64,000 nt of DNA from Hyphomonadaceae bacterium. Lineage in GTDB: Bacteria; Pseudomonadota; Alphaproteobacteria; Caulobacterales; Hyphomonadaceae. The stretch is from positions 1 through 64,000 of the forward strand of contig JAUYPV010000066.1 in the NCBI GenBank assembly GCA_030697555.1, given 5' to 3'. The notes beneath the pieces were generated by a model, which ran no database searches, was not told where the DNA came from, and saw only the letters and a program-made list of their open reading frames with translations. Below are positions 1-9,149 of this stretch, in pieces (position 1 is the first letter of the stretch; each line of letters begins with the position of its first letter). The position numbers and the translations under genes are program-made.

Positions 1-392
1 CCAGTTTGCGCGTGAAAGTGCCTGGGTCATGGGCGGCATTATCCGATGGCCCGGGACCCAGCAGGATAAGTTGCACGTTTTTTTTGAGCGGATTCTCGCG
101 GAAATCGCTGCAAGCGCTTGTCGGTCTTGCGAATCTTTTTCTGAAAAAGATTCGGACGCGGGTCCTTAACCTGCGGATTTCGTCGGTTTCATCCCCCTAT
201 TTCGGGATGCAAAACTCTTCTCCCGCTTGCGGGGGAAGTACGGCGAAGCCGGGATGGGGGCGAGTCTCGAGGGGACTCGTTGAGATTGTCCCTTGGGACT
301 AGCCCCTTCGTCTCGGCGCTTCGCTGGGGCAGAGTTTCGCAAGACCACGGTGCATTTCGGCTTCGCCTCCATGCACCCTACGGGCCCGGGGG
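1..392. other. Gene-free, hairpin-rich region downstream of zapA
   Basis: No convincing protein gene is seen here. The stretch is a chain of inverted repeats. 19-63 is an interrupted stem (TGCCTGGGTC against GACCCAGCA, with an inner GGGC/GCCC). 131-153 is a palindrome with 10-bp arms that contains GAATC and GATTC, both fitting the alphaproteobacterial CcrM site GANTC. 217-238 is a short stem with a TT loop. 263-300 is a 13-bp stem with an 11-nt loop. 349-377 has GGTGCAT/ATGCACC arms. Alphaproteobacterial 6S RNA usually lies just downstream of zapA, so an RNA gene is possible, but I could not match a 6S consensus by eye. Some elements look like dispersed intergenic palindromes. Confidence 0.5.
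131..153. repeat. Palindrome with two GANTC sites
   Basis: GAATCTTTTT and AAAAAGATTC form 10-bp arms around a 3-nt centre. Each arm carries one GANTC, the CcrM methylation sequence of alphaproteobacteria. It could be an intrinsic terminator in either direction or a methylation-sensitive site. No flanking gene settles which. Confidence 0.5.
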
Positions 393-725
393 TCAGCTTG
401 CCTCGTCCACCCGGCGGGAGATCGCTTCGATCCTGGCGGCGGCGTCGGCCAGCACGGTGGCGGCGCGTTGCTCGAGGCCGCGGATACGGTCGTCGAGGGC
501 TTTCGTGCCCGAGCCCACCGCCTGGGCGTCGAGTTCGTCGAGGATGGATAGGCCGGCGGCAAGGAAAAGACGTTCGGGGCCGAGATCGCCCAGCGCCTCG
601 ACGAGCTCCTTCACGCGCTGATCGAAGCGCGCGCCGAGTTCTTCGAGCCGGGCTTCCTGGCCCGGAGCGCAGCTCAGCGCATAGCGCCGGCCGGCGATGG
701 AAAGATCAGCCTTGGCCACGGACAT
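393..725 (-). CDS. zapA: Cell division protein ZapA
   Basis: A 110-residue cytoplasmic protein with the ZapA pattern: an N-terminal segment (residues 1-45) with the family's AGRRYAL-type strand and a helix, then a long charged coiled coil to the C-terminus. ZapA bundles FtsZ filaments at the division ring. The length is normal for the family. It lies downstream of the DUF4164 gene on the same strand with a 102-bp gap, the usual alphaproteobacterial order, and divergent from tkt. The identification rests on overall pattern and synteny. Confidence 0.88.
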   Translation of the reverse strand: MSVAKADLSIAGRRYALSCAPGQEARLEELGARFDQRVKELVEALGDLGPERLFLAAGLSILDELDAQAVGSGTKALDDRIRGLEQRAATVLADAAARIEAISRRVDEAS

Positions 726-827
726 GTCCGCCTTTCTTCTTCAGCATAGCCCGATCTCCCCGATTCTCCAGACCTTGCCTGCTAGAGACTCACCTGATCA
801 GATTCTGGCCAGATCAAATCCTGCCCA

Positions 828-1115
828 TCAAACCTTGCCGAGCGCTTCCCGGACTTCGCTGATGGCGGCGCCCAGGGCCTCGGAGGCCTCGTCGGCCAGT
901 CGTTGCAGTTCCCGCTCCCTTGCCCTCGCGGCGTCGAGGTCGCTGGCCAGGCGGGTGCGGTCGATACGCAAGGCGTCAGCCTCCCGCACCTGGCTGCGGT
1001 GGCCGTCCAGCCGGTCGAACAGCCCGTCAAGGCGGCCTTCGAGGCGGTCGATCGCCTCTTCCAGCCGCTTGAGAGCGCTGTCCATTTCCGGAGTTGTTTC
1101 AGGTCCCTCGCTCAT
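828..1115 (-). CDS. DUF4164 family coiled-coil protein
   Basis: A 95-residue, highly charged, almost wholly helical protein with heptad-like Leu/Arg spacing from about residue 14 to 90. Its sequence and position match the DUF4164 family found upstream of zapA in alphaproteobacteria. The function is unknown; a role with ZapA in division is inferred from linkage. It has no signal peptide or membrane segment. It is divergent from tkt, with 124 bp between the two starts that should hold both promoters. Confidence 0.75.
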   Translation of the reverse strand: MSEGPETTPEMDSALKRLEEAIDRLEGRLDGLFDRLDGHRSQVREADALRIDRTRLASDLDAARARERELQRLADEASEALGAAISEVREALGKV

Positions 1116-1239
1116 CCCCGGACAATGTGAGGCAGCGGCTGCACACAGGCAATGGCGAGATGCTGTCGGGAATCCCCTTTGACGGGAGCCGCAAAGTCTT
1201 TAACCAGCCCTCGAACCGGTCCGGAAGGCAAAGAAAGCC

Positions 1240-3207
1240 ATGCCCACCCCCTCGCCCCTCGCCAACGCCATCAGGGCGCTCTCCATGGACGCTGTGGAGA
1301 AGGCCCAGAGCGGCCATTGCGGCCTGCCGCTGGGGTTTGCCGACGTCGCGACCCTGCTGTTCCAGGAATTCATCCGCTTTGACGCCTCCGCGCCAGACTG
1401 GGCGGACCGCGACCGGCTAGTGCTCTCCGCCGGGCATGGCTCGATGCTGCTTTATTCGCTGCTCTACCTCACCGGCTATTCGGGCATGACGATCGACGAG
1501 ATCAGGAACTTCCGGCAGCTCGGCTCGAAGACGCCGGGGCATCCGGAGTATGGGCATACGGTCGGCGTCGAGACGACGACGGGTCCTCTGGGCCAGGGGC
1601 TGGCTAACGCCGTCGGCATGGCGATGGCGGAGCGGCACCTCAACGCCCGGTTCGGCGACGATCTCGTCAATCACCGCACCTATGCGATCGCCGGCGATGG
1701 CTGCCTCATGGAGGGCATCAGCCAGGAGGCGATCACGCTGGCCGGGCATCTCCGCCTGAGGAACCTGATCGTCTTGTTCGACGACAACGCGGTCACCATC
1801 GACGGCTCGACTAACTTGTCGGATTCAACCGACCAGTTCCGGCGTTTCCGCTCCGCTGGCTGGACCACGGTGAGCGTCGACGGACACAACATGGACGCGG
1901 TACGCGGCGCGCTGTTGGCCGCGCAGAACGCCGACCGGCCGACGCTGATCGGCTGCAAGACCATCATCGGCTATGGCGCGAAGATCGCAGGCACCGGCCC
2001 CGCCCATGGCGGCCCCTACGGGGCGGAAGAGATCGCCACCATCCGCAAGGCCCTGGAATGGACGCATGAGCCGTTTGTTGTGCCGGAGAAAATCCTCACC
2101 GAATGGCGCAAGATCGGCGCGCAGGGCGCGAGGCGCCGCGAAGCGTGGGAAAAGCGGCTGAATGCTTCGGGCAGGAAGGCCGAGTTCGAGGCGTCGATTT
2201 CAGGCAAGCTGCCGGCAGGCGTCGGCGCAGCCATCACCGAGCACAAGAAGAAGATTGCCGAGGCGCCCAAGGCTGACGCCACCCGCAAATGGTCGGGCGC
2301 CGCGCTGGAAGTGCTGACCGGCATGATCCCCGAAATGGTCGGCGGTTCGGCCGACCTCACCGGCTCCAACAACACGCGTACGGCGACAGCGAAAGCTCCG
2401 CTGACGCCCGAGAACTATGGCGGCCGCTATGTCCACTGGGGCATCCGTGAACACGCCATGGCGGCGGCGATGAACGGCATGGCGCTGCATGGCGGCGTGA
2501 TTCCGTACTCAGGCACCTTCCTTGTCTTCTCGGACTATTCGCGCCCGGCGATCCGCCTCGGCGCCCTGATGGGCCAGCGCGTGATCCATGTAATGACGCA
2601 CGATTCCATCGGCGTCGGCGAAGACGGCCCGACGCACCAGCCGGTCGAGCATGTGGCCTCGCTGCGCATGATCCCCAACCTGCTCGTCTTCCGTCCGGCG
2701 GATGGCGTCGAGACGGCGGAAGCGTGGGAAGTGGCGATCAACAATTCCAGGGGTCCGTCGCTGATCGCGCTGACCCGCCAGAACCTTCAGCCTGCCCGCA
2801 AGACGCATGTGGCGGAGAACCTGGTCGCCAAGGGCGGCTATGTGCTTGCCCCCGCCACCAAGCCCGAAAAGGTCGTGCTGATCGCGACCGGTTCCGAAGT
2901 CGAGATCGCCCTTGAGGCGCAGGCCAAACTGGAATCCGAAGGGATCGGCGCGCGCGTCGTCTCCCTGCCGTGCTTCTCGCTCTTTGCCGCGCAGGCGGCG
3001 AAATACCAGGACGAGACGCTGGGCGGGAAACTGCCGCGTGTCGCGGTCGAGGCCGGAGTGCGCGATGGCTGGGACCGCTGGATCAGGCCGGACGGCGGCT
3101 TCGTCGGCATGACGGGCTTTGGCGCATCGGCCCCCTATAAGGCTCTCTACAAGCATTTCGGCATCACGTCCGACGCCGTGGTGAAGGCTGCCAAGGAGCG
3201 GCTTTAA
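1240..3207 (+). CDS. tkt: Transketolase
   Basis: A full-length 655-residue thiamine-diphosphate enzyme that moves two-carbon ketol units between sugar phosphates in the pentose phosphate and Calvin-type pathways. Visible landmarks are the substrate-binding His in GHGS (residue 66), GPLGQGLANAVG, the ThDP/metal motif GDGCLMEG, and EDGPTHQPVEH in the pyrimidine domain. The ATG is preceded by a purine-rich site (GGAAGGCAAAGAAAG). It opens the tkt-gap-pgk cluster conserved in alphaproteobacteria. An upstream AUG-like extension is not needed to reach family length. Confidence 0.97.
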   Translation: MPTPSPLANAIRALSMDAVEKAQSGHCGLPLGFADVATLLFQEFIRFDASAPDWADRDRLVLSAGHGSMLLYSLLYLTGYSGMTIDEIRNFRQLGSKTPGHPEYGHTVGVETTTGPLGQGLANAVGMAMAERHLNARFGDDLVNHRTYAIAGDGCLMEGISQEAITLAGHLRLRNLIVLFDDNAVTIDGSTNLSDSTDQFRRFRSAGWTTVSVDGHNMDAVRGALLAAQNADRPTLIGCKTIIGYGAKIAGTGPAHGGPYGAEEIATIRKALEWTHEPFVVPEKILTEWRKIGAQGARRREAWEKRLNASGRKAEFEASISGKLPAGVGAAITEHKKKIAEAPKADATRKWSGAALEVLTGMIPEMVGGSADLTGSNNTRTATAKAPLTPENYGGRYVHWGIREHAMAAAMNGMALHGGVIPYSGTFLVFSDYSRPAIRLGALMGQRVIHVMTHDSIGVGEDGPTHQPVEHVASLRMIPNLLVFRPADGVETAEAWEVAINNSRGPSLIALTRQNLQPARKTHVAENLVAKGGYVLAPATKPEKVVLIATGSEVEIALEAQAKLESEGIGARVVSLPCFSLFAAQAAKYQDETLGGKLPRVAVEAGVRDGWDRWIRPDGGFVGMTGFGASAPYKALYKHFGITSDAVVKAAKERL

Positions 3208-3372
3208 CCACGCCTGCTTTCGTCTTGGGCCGCAAGATCACGAAGTGCTGCGCCGCGTTGCAGCATTTCCATTCGCTATCGGCGAAAAATCGTCTATATG
3301 CGCGGCCACAAATGGATGGGCCCGGTCCCGTTCGTGCATCCGGGGCCGCAATTGAACAATTGAGGTAACGGA

Positions 3373-4380
3373 ATGGCTGTGCGTGTTGCGATCAACGGGT
3401 TTGGCCGGATCGGTCGGTTGGTTCTTCGCTCCATTCTGGAACATGGCCGCAAGGACATCCAGGTCGTCGCCGTCAACGATCTCGGTCCGGTGGAAACCAA
3501 CGTCCACCTGCTGAAATACGACAGCGTCCACGGCCCCCTGAACATGGATGTGAAAGTCGAGGGCGACACCGTCTCGGTCGGCGGCCAGACCTTCAAGGTC
3601 ACGGCGGTCAAGAACCCCGCCGAGCTGCCGCACAAGGACCTCGGCGTCGACATCGCGTTCGAGTGCACGGGCATCTTCACGGCGAAGGACAAGGCCGCGG
3701 CCCATCTCCAGGCAGGCGCTAAGCGCGTTCTGATCTCGGCCCCGGGCGAAAATTCGGACCTGACGGTCGTCTACGGCGTCAACCACCAGAAGCTCACCAA
3801 GGAGCATATGGTCGTCTCGAACGCCTCGTGCACGACCAACTGCCTCGTCCCCGTCGTGAAGGTCCTGCACGATGCGATCGGCATCGAAAAAGGCATGATG
3901 ACCACGATCCACTCCTACACCGGCGACCAGCCGACGCTGGATACGATGCACAAGGATCTCTATCGCGGCCGCGCGGCTGCGCTCTCGATGATCCCGACCT
4001 CGACCGGCGCCGCCAAGGCCGTCGGCCTCGTCATGCCGGAACTCAACGGCAAGCTGGACGGCATCTCCATCCGCGTGCCGACGCCGAACGTCTCGGTCGT
4101 TGACCTGAAGTTCATCGCCAAGCGCGCGACGACGGTGAAAGAGATCAACGACCTGATCAAGGCCGCGGCTGACGGCCCGATGAAGGGCGTGCTGGGATAC
4201 ACGAACGAAAAACTGGTCTCGAGCGACTTCAATCACAACCCGCACTCGTCGATCTTCCACATGGACCAGACCAAGGTGATGGACGGCACGTTCGTGTCGA
4301 TCCTCTCTTGGTACGACAATGAGTGGGGCTTCTCGACGCGCATGAGCGACACCGCCGTGGCGTGGGCGAAGCTGATCTAG
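3373..4380 (+). CDS. gap: Glyceraldehyde-3-phosphate dehydrogenase, type I
   Basis: A 335-residue enzyme oxidising glyceraldehyde-3-phosphate to 1,3-bisphosphoglycerate with NAD(P). It shows the N-terminal Rossmann motif NGFGRIGR and the catalytic Cys153 in SNASCTTNC, with the C-terminal WYDNEWG. A clear GAGG Shine-Dalgarno precedes the ATG. It follows tkt by 165 bp, a gap large enough for its own promoter. A small membrane-protein gene begins one base after the stop codon. Confidence 0.97.
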   Translation: MAVRVAINGFGRIGRLVLRSILEHGRKDIQVVAVNDLGPVETNVHLLKYDSVHGPLNMDVKVEGDTVSVGGQTFKVTAVKNPAELPHKDLGVDIAFECTGIFTAKDKAAAHLQAGAKRVLISAPGENSDLTVVYGVNHQKLTKEHMVVSNASCTTNCLVPVVKVLHDAIGIEKGMMTTIHSYTGDQPTLDTMHKDLYRGRAAALSMIPTSTGAAKAVGLVMPELNGKLDGISIRVPTPNVSVVDLKFIAKRATTVKEINDLIKAAADGPMKGVLGYTNEKLVSSDFNHNPHSSIFHMDQTKVMDGTFVSILSWYDNEWGFSTRMSDTAVAWAKLI

Positions 4381-4381
4381 G

Positions 4382-4675
4382 ATGTTGAGGAAGGCCGCAG
4401 CGGTTCTGTTCGCGGCGGCCTCTCTTCTTATCGGCCATCTGTTAGGCGCCCACCTCTACTACGACTTCACGCCCGACATGGGACCGGGCCATGTGCTATG
4501 GTGGCGGATTGTCGTCGCCATACTCGCGGCCGGATGGATCATCGTGTGGGCCCGCTTCTGGCTGCCCAGAGCGCTTGATCTCCGAAGCATCATTGGCTGC
4601 GTTCTTCTTGTTGCATTCATCGCGGCTTTCGCGTTGGGCTGGACAGCAAGCGAGCACTATCTCGACGTGGACTGA
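4382..4675 (+). CDS. Small three-helix membrane protein
   Basis: A 97-residue protein with three hydrophobic segments, at about residues 5-22, 37-57 and 70-88, so a likely inner-membrane protein. I do not recognise the family. Its ATG lies one base after the gap stop codon, which suggests translational coupling and cotranscription with the glycolytic genes. There is no strong Shine-Dalgarno, again consistent with coupling. The function is unknown. Confidence 0.65.
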   Translation: MLRKAAAVLFAAASLLIGHLLGAHLYYDFTPDMGPGHVLWWRIVVAILAAGWIIVWARFWLPRALDLRSIIGCVLLVAFIAAFALGWTASEHYLDVD

Positions 4676-4718
4676 TCCGCTGAAAGCCGGTCTGCCTGGC
4701 GCCCTTGGAGCAACGATA

Positions 4719-5210
4719 TTGGCGAAGCCAGCGAAATCCCGGGAAACCGACGCCGCAAAATCTCAGAGGGCCGTCGCTTCTGCTCCAGTTCCAGCCAAGC
4801 GCGGCAAGGCCGAGGTGATGCAGGGCGTGGTCGAGACGGCGGGTGTACCCGCGACGGCCGAGCAGAAGCCGTTCGATCCTTCCGCTTGGATGCACGAGCG
4901 GATCGTCCACCAAATCATGGAGTTCGAGAAGAATCTCGGCCCCGACCACGAAATCGGCGGGCGCTTTGTCGAGGGGCCGAACAACGAACCGCTGCACATC
5001 ACCAATGTTGCAAGCTGGGGACCGGACATGGTCATGTTCATGGGCGAGTACCCAGACGGCCGGAAATTCGAACTGATGCAGCACTATTCCCAGGTGAGCA
5101 TGCTGCTGGTCGCCGTTCCCAAGATGAACAAGGAGCCGCGGCGCATCGGCTTCGAACTGATCAAGACCGTCAAGGAGCAGGATCATCCGTGGGAGGATCC
5201 CGTGAGCTAG
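4719..5210 (+). CDS. DUF6173-like protein (TTG start)
   Basis: A 163-residue soluble protein. Residues 1-50 are low-complexity (Ala/Lys/Pro). The remainder is a compact alpha/beta domain with HEIGGRFVEG and HYSQVSMLLVAVPK, the pattern I associate with DUF6173; that name is from memory and moderate in confidence. The reading frame is open from 4491, but that part overlaps the upstream gene. A TTG at 4719 with GGAG eight bases upstream is the best start; an internal ATG at 4833 is the fallback. It sits between gap and pgk; its role is unknown. Confidence 0.6.
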   Translation: MAKPAKSRETDAAKSQRAVASAPVPAKRGKAEVMQGVVETAGVPATAEQKPFDPSAWMHERIVHQIMEFEKNLGPDHEIGGRFVEGPNNEPLHITNVASWGPDMVMFMGEYPDGRKFELMQHYSQVSMLLVAVPKMNKEPRRIGFELIKTVKEQDHPWEDPVS

Positions 5211-5288
5211 TCGGCGCGAACAATGCAACCGTGGCCGACTGCCTCTCCTCTGTTAGATTCAGAATTATCGTAAACGGGACCTACTCCG

Positions 5289-6479
5289 ATGACCTTCCGC
5301 ACGCTTCAGGACGCAGACCTCAAGGGCAAAACCGCGCTGGTGCGCGTCGATTTCAACGTGCCGATGGAGAACGGCCAGGTGCAGGACGATACGCGCCTTT
5401 GCGCAGCCCTGCCGACCATCGAGCTGCTTTCAAAGGCCGGCGCGAAAGTCGTTCTGCTGGCGCACTTCGACCGGCCGAAAGGCAAGCGTGTGCCGGAGAT
5501 GAGCTTGAAGCCGGTGCTCGATCCCCTCTCCGCGCTGGTACGCAAGCCGGTGGCGTGGGCGGACGACTGCATCGGCGATCCGGCGCGTAACGTCATCTCG
5601 GCGATGAAACCCGGCGACGTCGCGCTGCTGGAGAACCTCCGCTACCACGCGGGCGAAGAGAAGAACGATCCGGCATTTGCGCAAGAGCTGGCGAAGCTCG
5701 GCGACATTTATGTCAACGACGCGTTCTCGGCCGCGCACCGCGCCCACGCCTCGACCGAGAGCGTCGCGAGGCTGCTACCGGCCTATCCGGGGCTGTCGAT
5801 GGAGCGCGAGCTCAATGCGCTCAACGCCGCGCTGGGCAATCCGCAGCGGCCGGTGCTGGGCATCGTCGGCGGATCTAAAGTCTCGACCAAGCTGGACCTG
5901 CTCAAGAACCTCGTCACCAAGCTGGACAAGCTCGCCATCGGCGGCGGCATGGCGAACACGTTCCTTTACGCCCAAGGCCACGATGTCGGCGCGTCCTACT
6001 GCGAGAAGGACCTCGCCGAGACCGCACGCGAGATCATCCGTCTCGCCGGCCAGAGCAAGTGCGAGCTGCTGCTGCCAATCGACATCGTGGTCGCCGAGCA
6101 GATGGCGGCCGGTGCGCCGACGCGCGTGCGCGGCCTCGGCAATGTCGACGACCATGAGCGCATCCTCGATGCCGGCCCGGAAACGGTCGCTCGCCTCAAG
6201 CGCGCCATGGCGCACTCGAAAACCCTGATCTGGAACGGACCGCTCGGCGTCTTCGAAATCCCGCCTTTTGACAAAGGCACCGTCGAAGCGGCGAAGGAAG
6301 CCGCCAGGCTCGCCAAGGAAGGCAAGCTGGTTGCGGTGGCGGGCGGCGGCGACACCGTCTCGGCGATGCACCATGCGGGCGTGGCCCAGGACCTCACCTT
6401 CATCTCCACGGCAGGCGGCGCTTTCCTCGAATGGATGGAAGGCAAGGTGCTGCCGGGCGTGGAAGCGCTGAAGGTCTAG
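5289..6479 (+). CDS. pgk: Phosphoglycerate kinase
   Basis: A 396-residue two-domain kinase converting 1,3-bisphosphoglycerate and ADP to 3-phosphoglycerate and ATP. Visible signatures are VRVDFNVPMENG near the N-terminus, GGSKVSTKLDLL in the hinge region, and the nucleotide-binding GGGDTVSAM near residue 350. The length is normal. It lies 78 bp after the DUF6173-like gene in the same plus-strand run as gap, so the enzymes of consecutive steps are probably made together. Confidence 0.97.
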   Translation: MTFRTLQDADLKGKTALVRVDFNVPMENGQVQDDTRLCAALPTIELLSKAGAKVVLLAHFDRPKGKRVPEMSLKPVLDPLSALVRKPVAWADDCIGDPARNVISAMKPGDVALLENLRYHAGEEKNDPAFAQELAKLGDIYVNDAFSAAHRAHASTESVARLLPAYPGLSMERELNALNAALGNPQRPVLGIVGGSKVSTKLDLLKNLVTKLDKLAIGGGMANTFLYAQGHDVGASYCEKDLAETAREIIRLAGQSKCELLLPIDIVVAEQMAAGAPTRVRGLGNVDDHERILDAGPETVARLKRAMAHSKTLIWNGPLGVFEIPPFDKGTVEAAKEAARLAKEGKLVAVAGGGDTVSAMHHAGVAQDLTFISTAGGAFLEWMEGKVLPGVEALKV

Positions 6480-6554
6480 CGGCTCCAATCTGCCACCTTG
6501 CCAGCCGCATTGGCCTGCGCCATCGGAGGCGCGCGTGCAGCAACGAGGACCCAC

Positions 6555-7475
6555 ATGACCATTCGATTTGACGGCAAGGTCGCCATTGTGACCGGCGGCG
6601 GCAACGGGCTCGGACGGCAGCACTGCCTGCAGCTGGCGGCGCGCGGCGCGAAGGTCGTGGTGAACGATCTCGGCGGTGCGGTGGACGGCTCGGGCGGGTC
6701 GGTTTCGGCGGCCGAGGCCGTGGCCAAGGAAATCCGCGACGGCGGCGGCGAGGCCATCGGCAATGGCGCGGACATCACCAGGCTCGACCAGGTCGAGGCC
6801 ATGGTCGGCGAAGCGAAGGCCAAATGGGGCCGGGTCGACATCCTCATCAACAATGCCGGCATCCTGCGCGACAAGACCTTTTCCAAGATGACGATGGACG
6901 ATTTCCGCAAGGTGGTAGACGTGCACCTGTTCGGCACGGCCAACTGCACCAAGGCGGTTTGGGAGACGATGCGCGAGCAGAATTATGGCCGCATCGTCCT
7001 GACCTCGTCGTCCTCCGGCATCTATGGAAATTTCGGCCAGTCCAACTATGGGGCCGCCAAGGCGGCGATGATCGGCTTGATGAACGTGCTGAGCCAGGAA
7101 GGCGCGAAGAACAACATCCGCGTCAACACCCTGGCGCCGACCGCGGCGACGCGGATGGTCGAAGGCCTGGTGCCCGAGCCGGTGGCAAAACTGATGGGGC
7201 CGGAACTGGTCTCGCCCGGCGTGCTCTTCCTCGTCAGCGACGATGCGCCGACCAAGACGATCCTCGGCGCGGGCGCGGGCTCGTTCTCCGTCGTCCACAT
7301 CTACGAGACGCCGGCCGTGTTCCTCGGCGGCGAGGCAGCGACCTGCGACGACGTGGCGGCCAACTGGGCGAAGATCAGCAATCCCGCCGGCGAGGAAGCG
7401 CTGGAGGGCGCCTTCGTGCAAACCAACAGGTTCGTGGCGGCTGCAGCAAAGGCGCTGGGCGTGAAGCTGGGCTAG
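6555..7475 (+). CDS. SDR dehydrogenase, MFE-2 hydroxyacyl-CoA type
   Basis: A 306-residue short-chain dehydrogenase/reductase. It has the cofactor loop TGGGNGLGR, NNAGILRD, and the Ser-Tyr-Lys catalytic set in SSSSGIYG and YGAAKA. The long substrate region and C-terminal extension resemble the (3R)-hydroxyacyl-CoA dehydrogenase domain of multifunctional beta-oxidation proteins. The frame is open from 6498, but the ATG at 6555 begins exactly where the Rossmann fold should. It follows pgk by 75 bp and ends just before a strong hairpin. Its substrate is not determined by sequence. Confidence 0.85.
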   Translation: MTIRFDGKVAIVTGGGNGLGRQHCLQLAARGAKVVVNDLGGAVDGSGGSVSAAEAVAKEIRDGGGEAIGNGADITRLDQVEAMVGEAKAKWGRVDILINNAGILRDKTFSKMTMDDFRKVVDVHLFGTANCTKAVWETMREQNYGRIVLTSSSSGIYGNFGQSNYGAAKAAMIGLMNVLSQEGAKNNIRVNTLAPTAATRMVEGLVPEPVAKLMGPELVSPGVLFLVSDDAPTKTILGAGAGSFSVVHIYETPAVFLGGEAATCDDVAANWAKISNPAGEEALEGAFVQTNRFVAAAAKALGVKLG

Positions 7476-7484
7476 CCGGGCCTT

Positions 7485-7513
7485 ACAGAGAGCTGGGATT
7501 ACACCCAGCTCTC
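7485..7513 (+). terminator. Hairpin ending the tkt-pgk-SDR run
   Basis: AGAGAGCTGGG pairs with CCCAGCTCTCT in a stem of about 11 bp with a short loop, 10 bases after the SDR stop. The T-tract is short (TTAACC), so termination may be partial. It separates this transcript from fba. Confidence 0.6.
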
Positions 7514-7650
7514 TTAACCGTATCCCGCATTACACAGCCTTCGCCTAATCGCCGAAAATCCCTTTGTTGGAACGCCAGTTGCTGCGTGCCGGTTGACCGC
7601 AATTCGCTGTGCCGCCACAACGCGGAATACAGCTCTTAGGGGATTTGTAG

Positions 7651-8736
7651 ATGGCTCGTATCACGCTCCGGCAACTGCTCGATCATGCCGCTGAGCAAGG
7701 CTATGGCCTGCCGGCGTTCAACATCAACAACATGGAACAGGCGCTCGCCATCATGGAGGCGGCCGAAAAGGTTGACGCCCCCGTCATCATGCAGGCCTCG
7801 CGCGGCGCGCGGTCCTACGCCAACGACATTGTCCTCAAGCACATCATCGACGCCTGCTCGGAGATGTACCCCTCGATCCCGATCTGCATGCACCAGGATC
7901 ACGGCAACGGCCCGGCGACCTGCGCCACCGCCATCCAGTTCGGCTTCACCTCGGTGATGATGGACGGATCGCTCAAGGAAGACGGCAAGACGCCGGCCGA
8001 CTATGACTACAACCTCGATGTCACCCGCCGCGTCACCGTGATGGCGCATTCGTGCGGGGTTTCGGTTGAAGGTGAACTCGGCGTGCTCGGCTCGCTCGAA
8101 ACGGGCATGGGCGACAAGGAAGACGGCCACGGCGCCGAAGGAAAGCTCGACCATTCCCAGCTCCTCACCGATCCCGACCAGGCCGTCGATTTCGTGCGCG
8201 CAACGGAAGTCGACGCCCTCGCCATCGCGATGGGCACGAGCCATGGCGCCTACAAGTTCTCGCGCAAGCCCGACGGCGCGGTCCTTGCCATGAACGTGAT
8301 CGAGGAAATCCACCGCCGCCTGCCCAACACGCACCTTGTGATGCACGGCTCGTCGTCCGTGCCGCAGGACCTGCAGGACGAGATCAACAAGTACGGCGGG
8401 AAAATGCCGCAAACCTGGGGCGTGCCGGTCGAAGAGATCCAGCGCGGCATCAAGCACGGCGTGCGCAAGATCAACATCGACACCGACAACCGCATGGCGA
8501 TCACCGGCGCGATCCGGAAAGTGTTCGCCGAGAAGCCTGGCGAGTTCGATCCGCGCAGCTACCTGAAGCCCGCCAAGGAAGCGATGCGCAAGGTCTGCAT
8601 CCAGCGCTATCAGGAGTTCGGCTGCGAAGGCATGGCGAGCAAGATCAAGCCGGTCGCGCTGTCAGTCATGGCCAAGCGCTATTCGACCGGCGAGCTAGCC
8701 CCACGCATTGCTTCGAACGCGAAGGCGGCGGAGTAG
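7651..8736 (+). CDS. fba: Class II fructose-bisphosphate aldolase
   Basis: A 361-residue zinc aldolase splitting fructose-1,6-bisphosphate into two triose phosphates. It shows the class II metal and phosphate motifs: MHQDHG near residue 82, GTSHGAYKF near 195, HGSSSVPQ near 232, and KINIDTDNR near 275. The length and C-terminal extension fit the Calvin-type (CbbA) subgroup. An AGGGG site precedes the ATG. It is separated from the upstream genes by a hairpin and followed by its own terminator, so it is probably a single transcription unit. Confidence 0.95.
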   Translation: MARITLRQLLDHAAEQGYGLPAFNINNMEQALAIMEAAEKVDAPVIMQASRGARSYANDIVLKHIIDACSEMYPSIPICMHQDHGNGPATCATAIQFGFTSVMMDGSLKEDGKTPADYDYNLDVTRRVTVMAHSCGVSVEGELGVLGSLETGMGDKEDGHGAEGKLDHSQLLTDPDQAVDFVRATEVDALAIAMGTSHGAYKFSRKPDGAVLAMNVIEEIHRRLPNTHLVMHGSSSVPQDLQDEINKYGGKMPQTWGVPVEEIQRGIKHGVRKINIDTDNRMAITGAIRKVFAEKPGEFDPRSYLKPAKEAMRKVCIQRYQEFGCEGMASKIKPVALSVMAKRYSTGELAPRIASNAKAAE

Positions 8737-8761
8737 CTATCCACAGTCTGTGAATTTCAAG

Positions 8762-8791
8762 ACGGCGCGATCCGGTGGATTGCGCCGTTTC
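8762..8791 (+). terminator. Rho-independent terminator after fba
   Basis: GGCGCGATCC and GGATTGCGCC form an imperfect 10-bp stem with a GGT loop, followed by GTTT, 25 bases after the fba stop. Confidence 0.65.
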
Positions 8792-8869
8792 CCGTTCGCA
8801 TTGCGCTTTTGGAGGATTTTTCGCTGTGGGGCGCCTTGTGAAGAATCGCGAGCGGGCTAGTCTCGGCGC

Positions 8870-9115
8870 ATGCTGGAAATGCGCCCCAACTGCGAATGCT
8901 GCGACAAGGACCTCGATCCCTCAGGCGACGAGGCCCGCATCTGTTCGTTCGAGTGCACGTTCTGTGCGGCCTGCGCTGATGTCACGCTGAAGGGCAAATG
9001 CCCGAACTGCGGCGGCGCACTGTTCGTGCGCCCTTCGCGCGCGGCGGCGCTGCTCGGCAAATTCCCCGCCTCGACCACGCGCAAGGTCAAGGCACAGGGC
9101 TGCAAGGCCGCCTGA
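8870..9115 (+). CDS. DUF1272 Cys-rich small protein
   Basis: An 81-residue protein opening with [15 protein letters not shown], the typical DUF1272 start, and containing eight or more cysteines in paired C-x2-C arrangements (CECC, CTFCAAC, CPNC), suggesting bound zinc. The C-terminal 25 residues are basic and variable. The function is unknown in the family. It lies 35 bp before thiE and on the same strand, so the two may be cotranscribed. Confidence 0.85.
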   Translation: MLEMRPNCECCDKDLDPSGDEARICSFECTFCAACADVTLKGKCPNCGGALFVRPSRAAALLGKFPASTTRKVKAQGCKAA

Positions 9116-9149
9116 CCTCCTCTTCTGGAGGCCCCAATCGGAGGCCAAT

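Noticed and set aside
5775-7421. A 548-residue minus-strand open frame
   Set aside because: It is antisense to pgk and the SDR gene, and rich in Arg and His as expected for a shadow frame.
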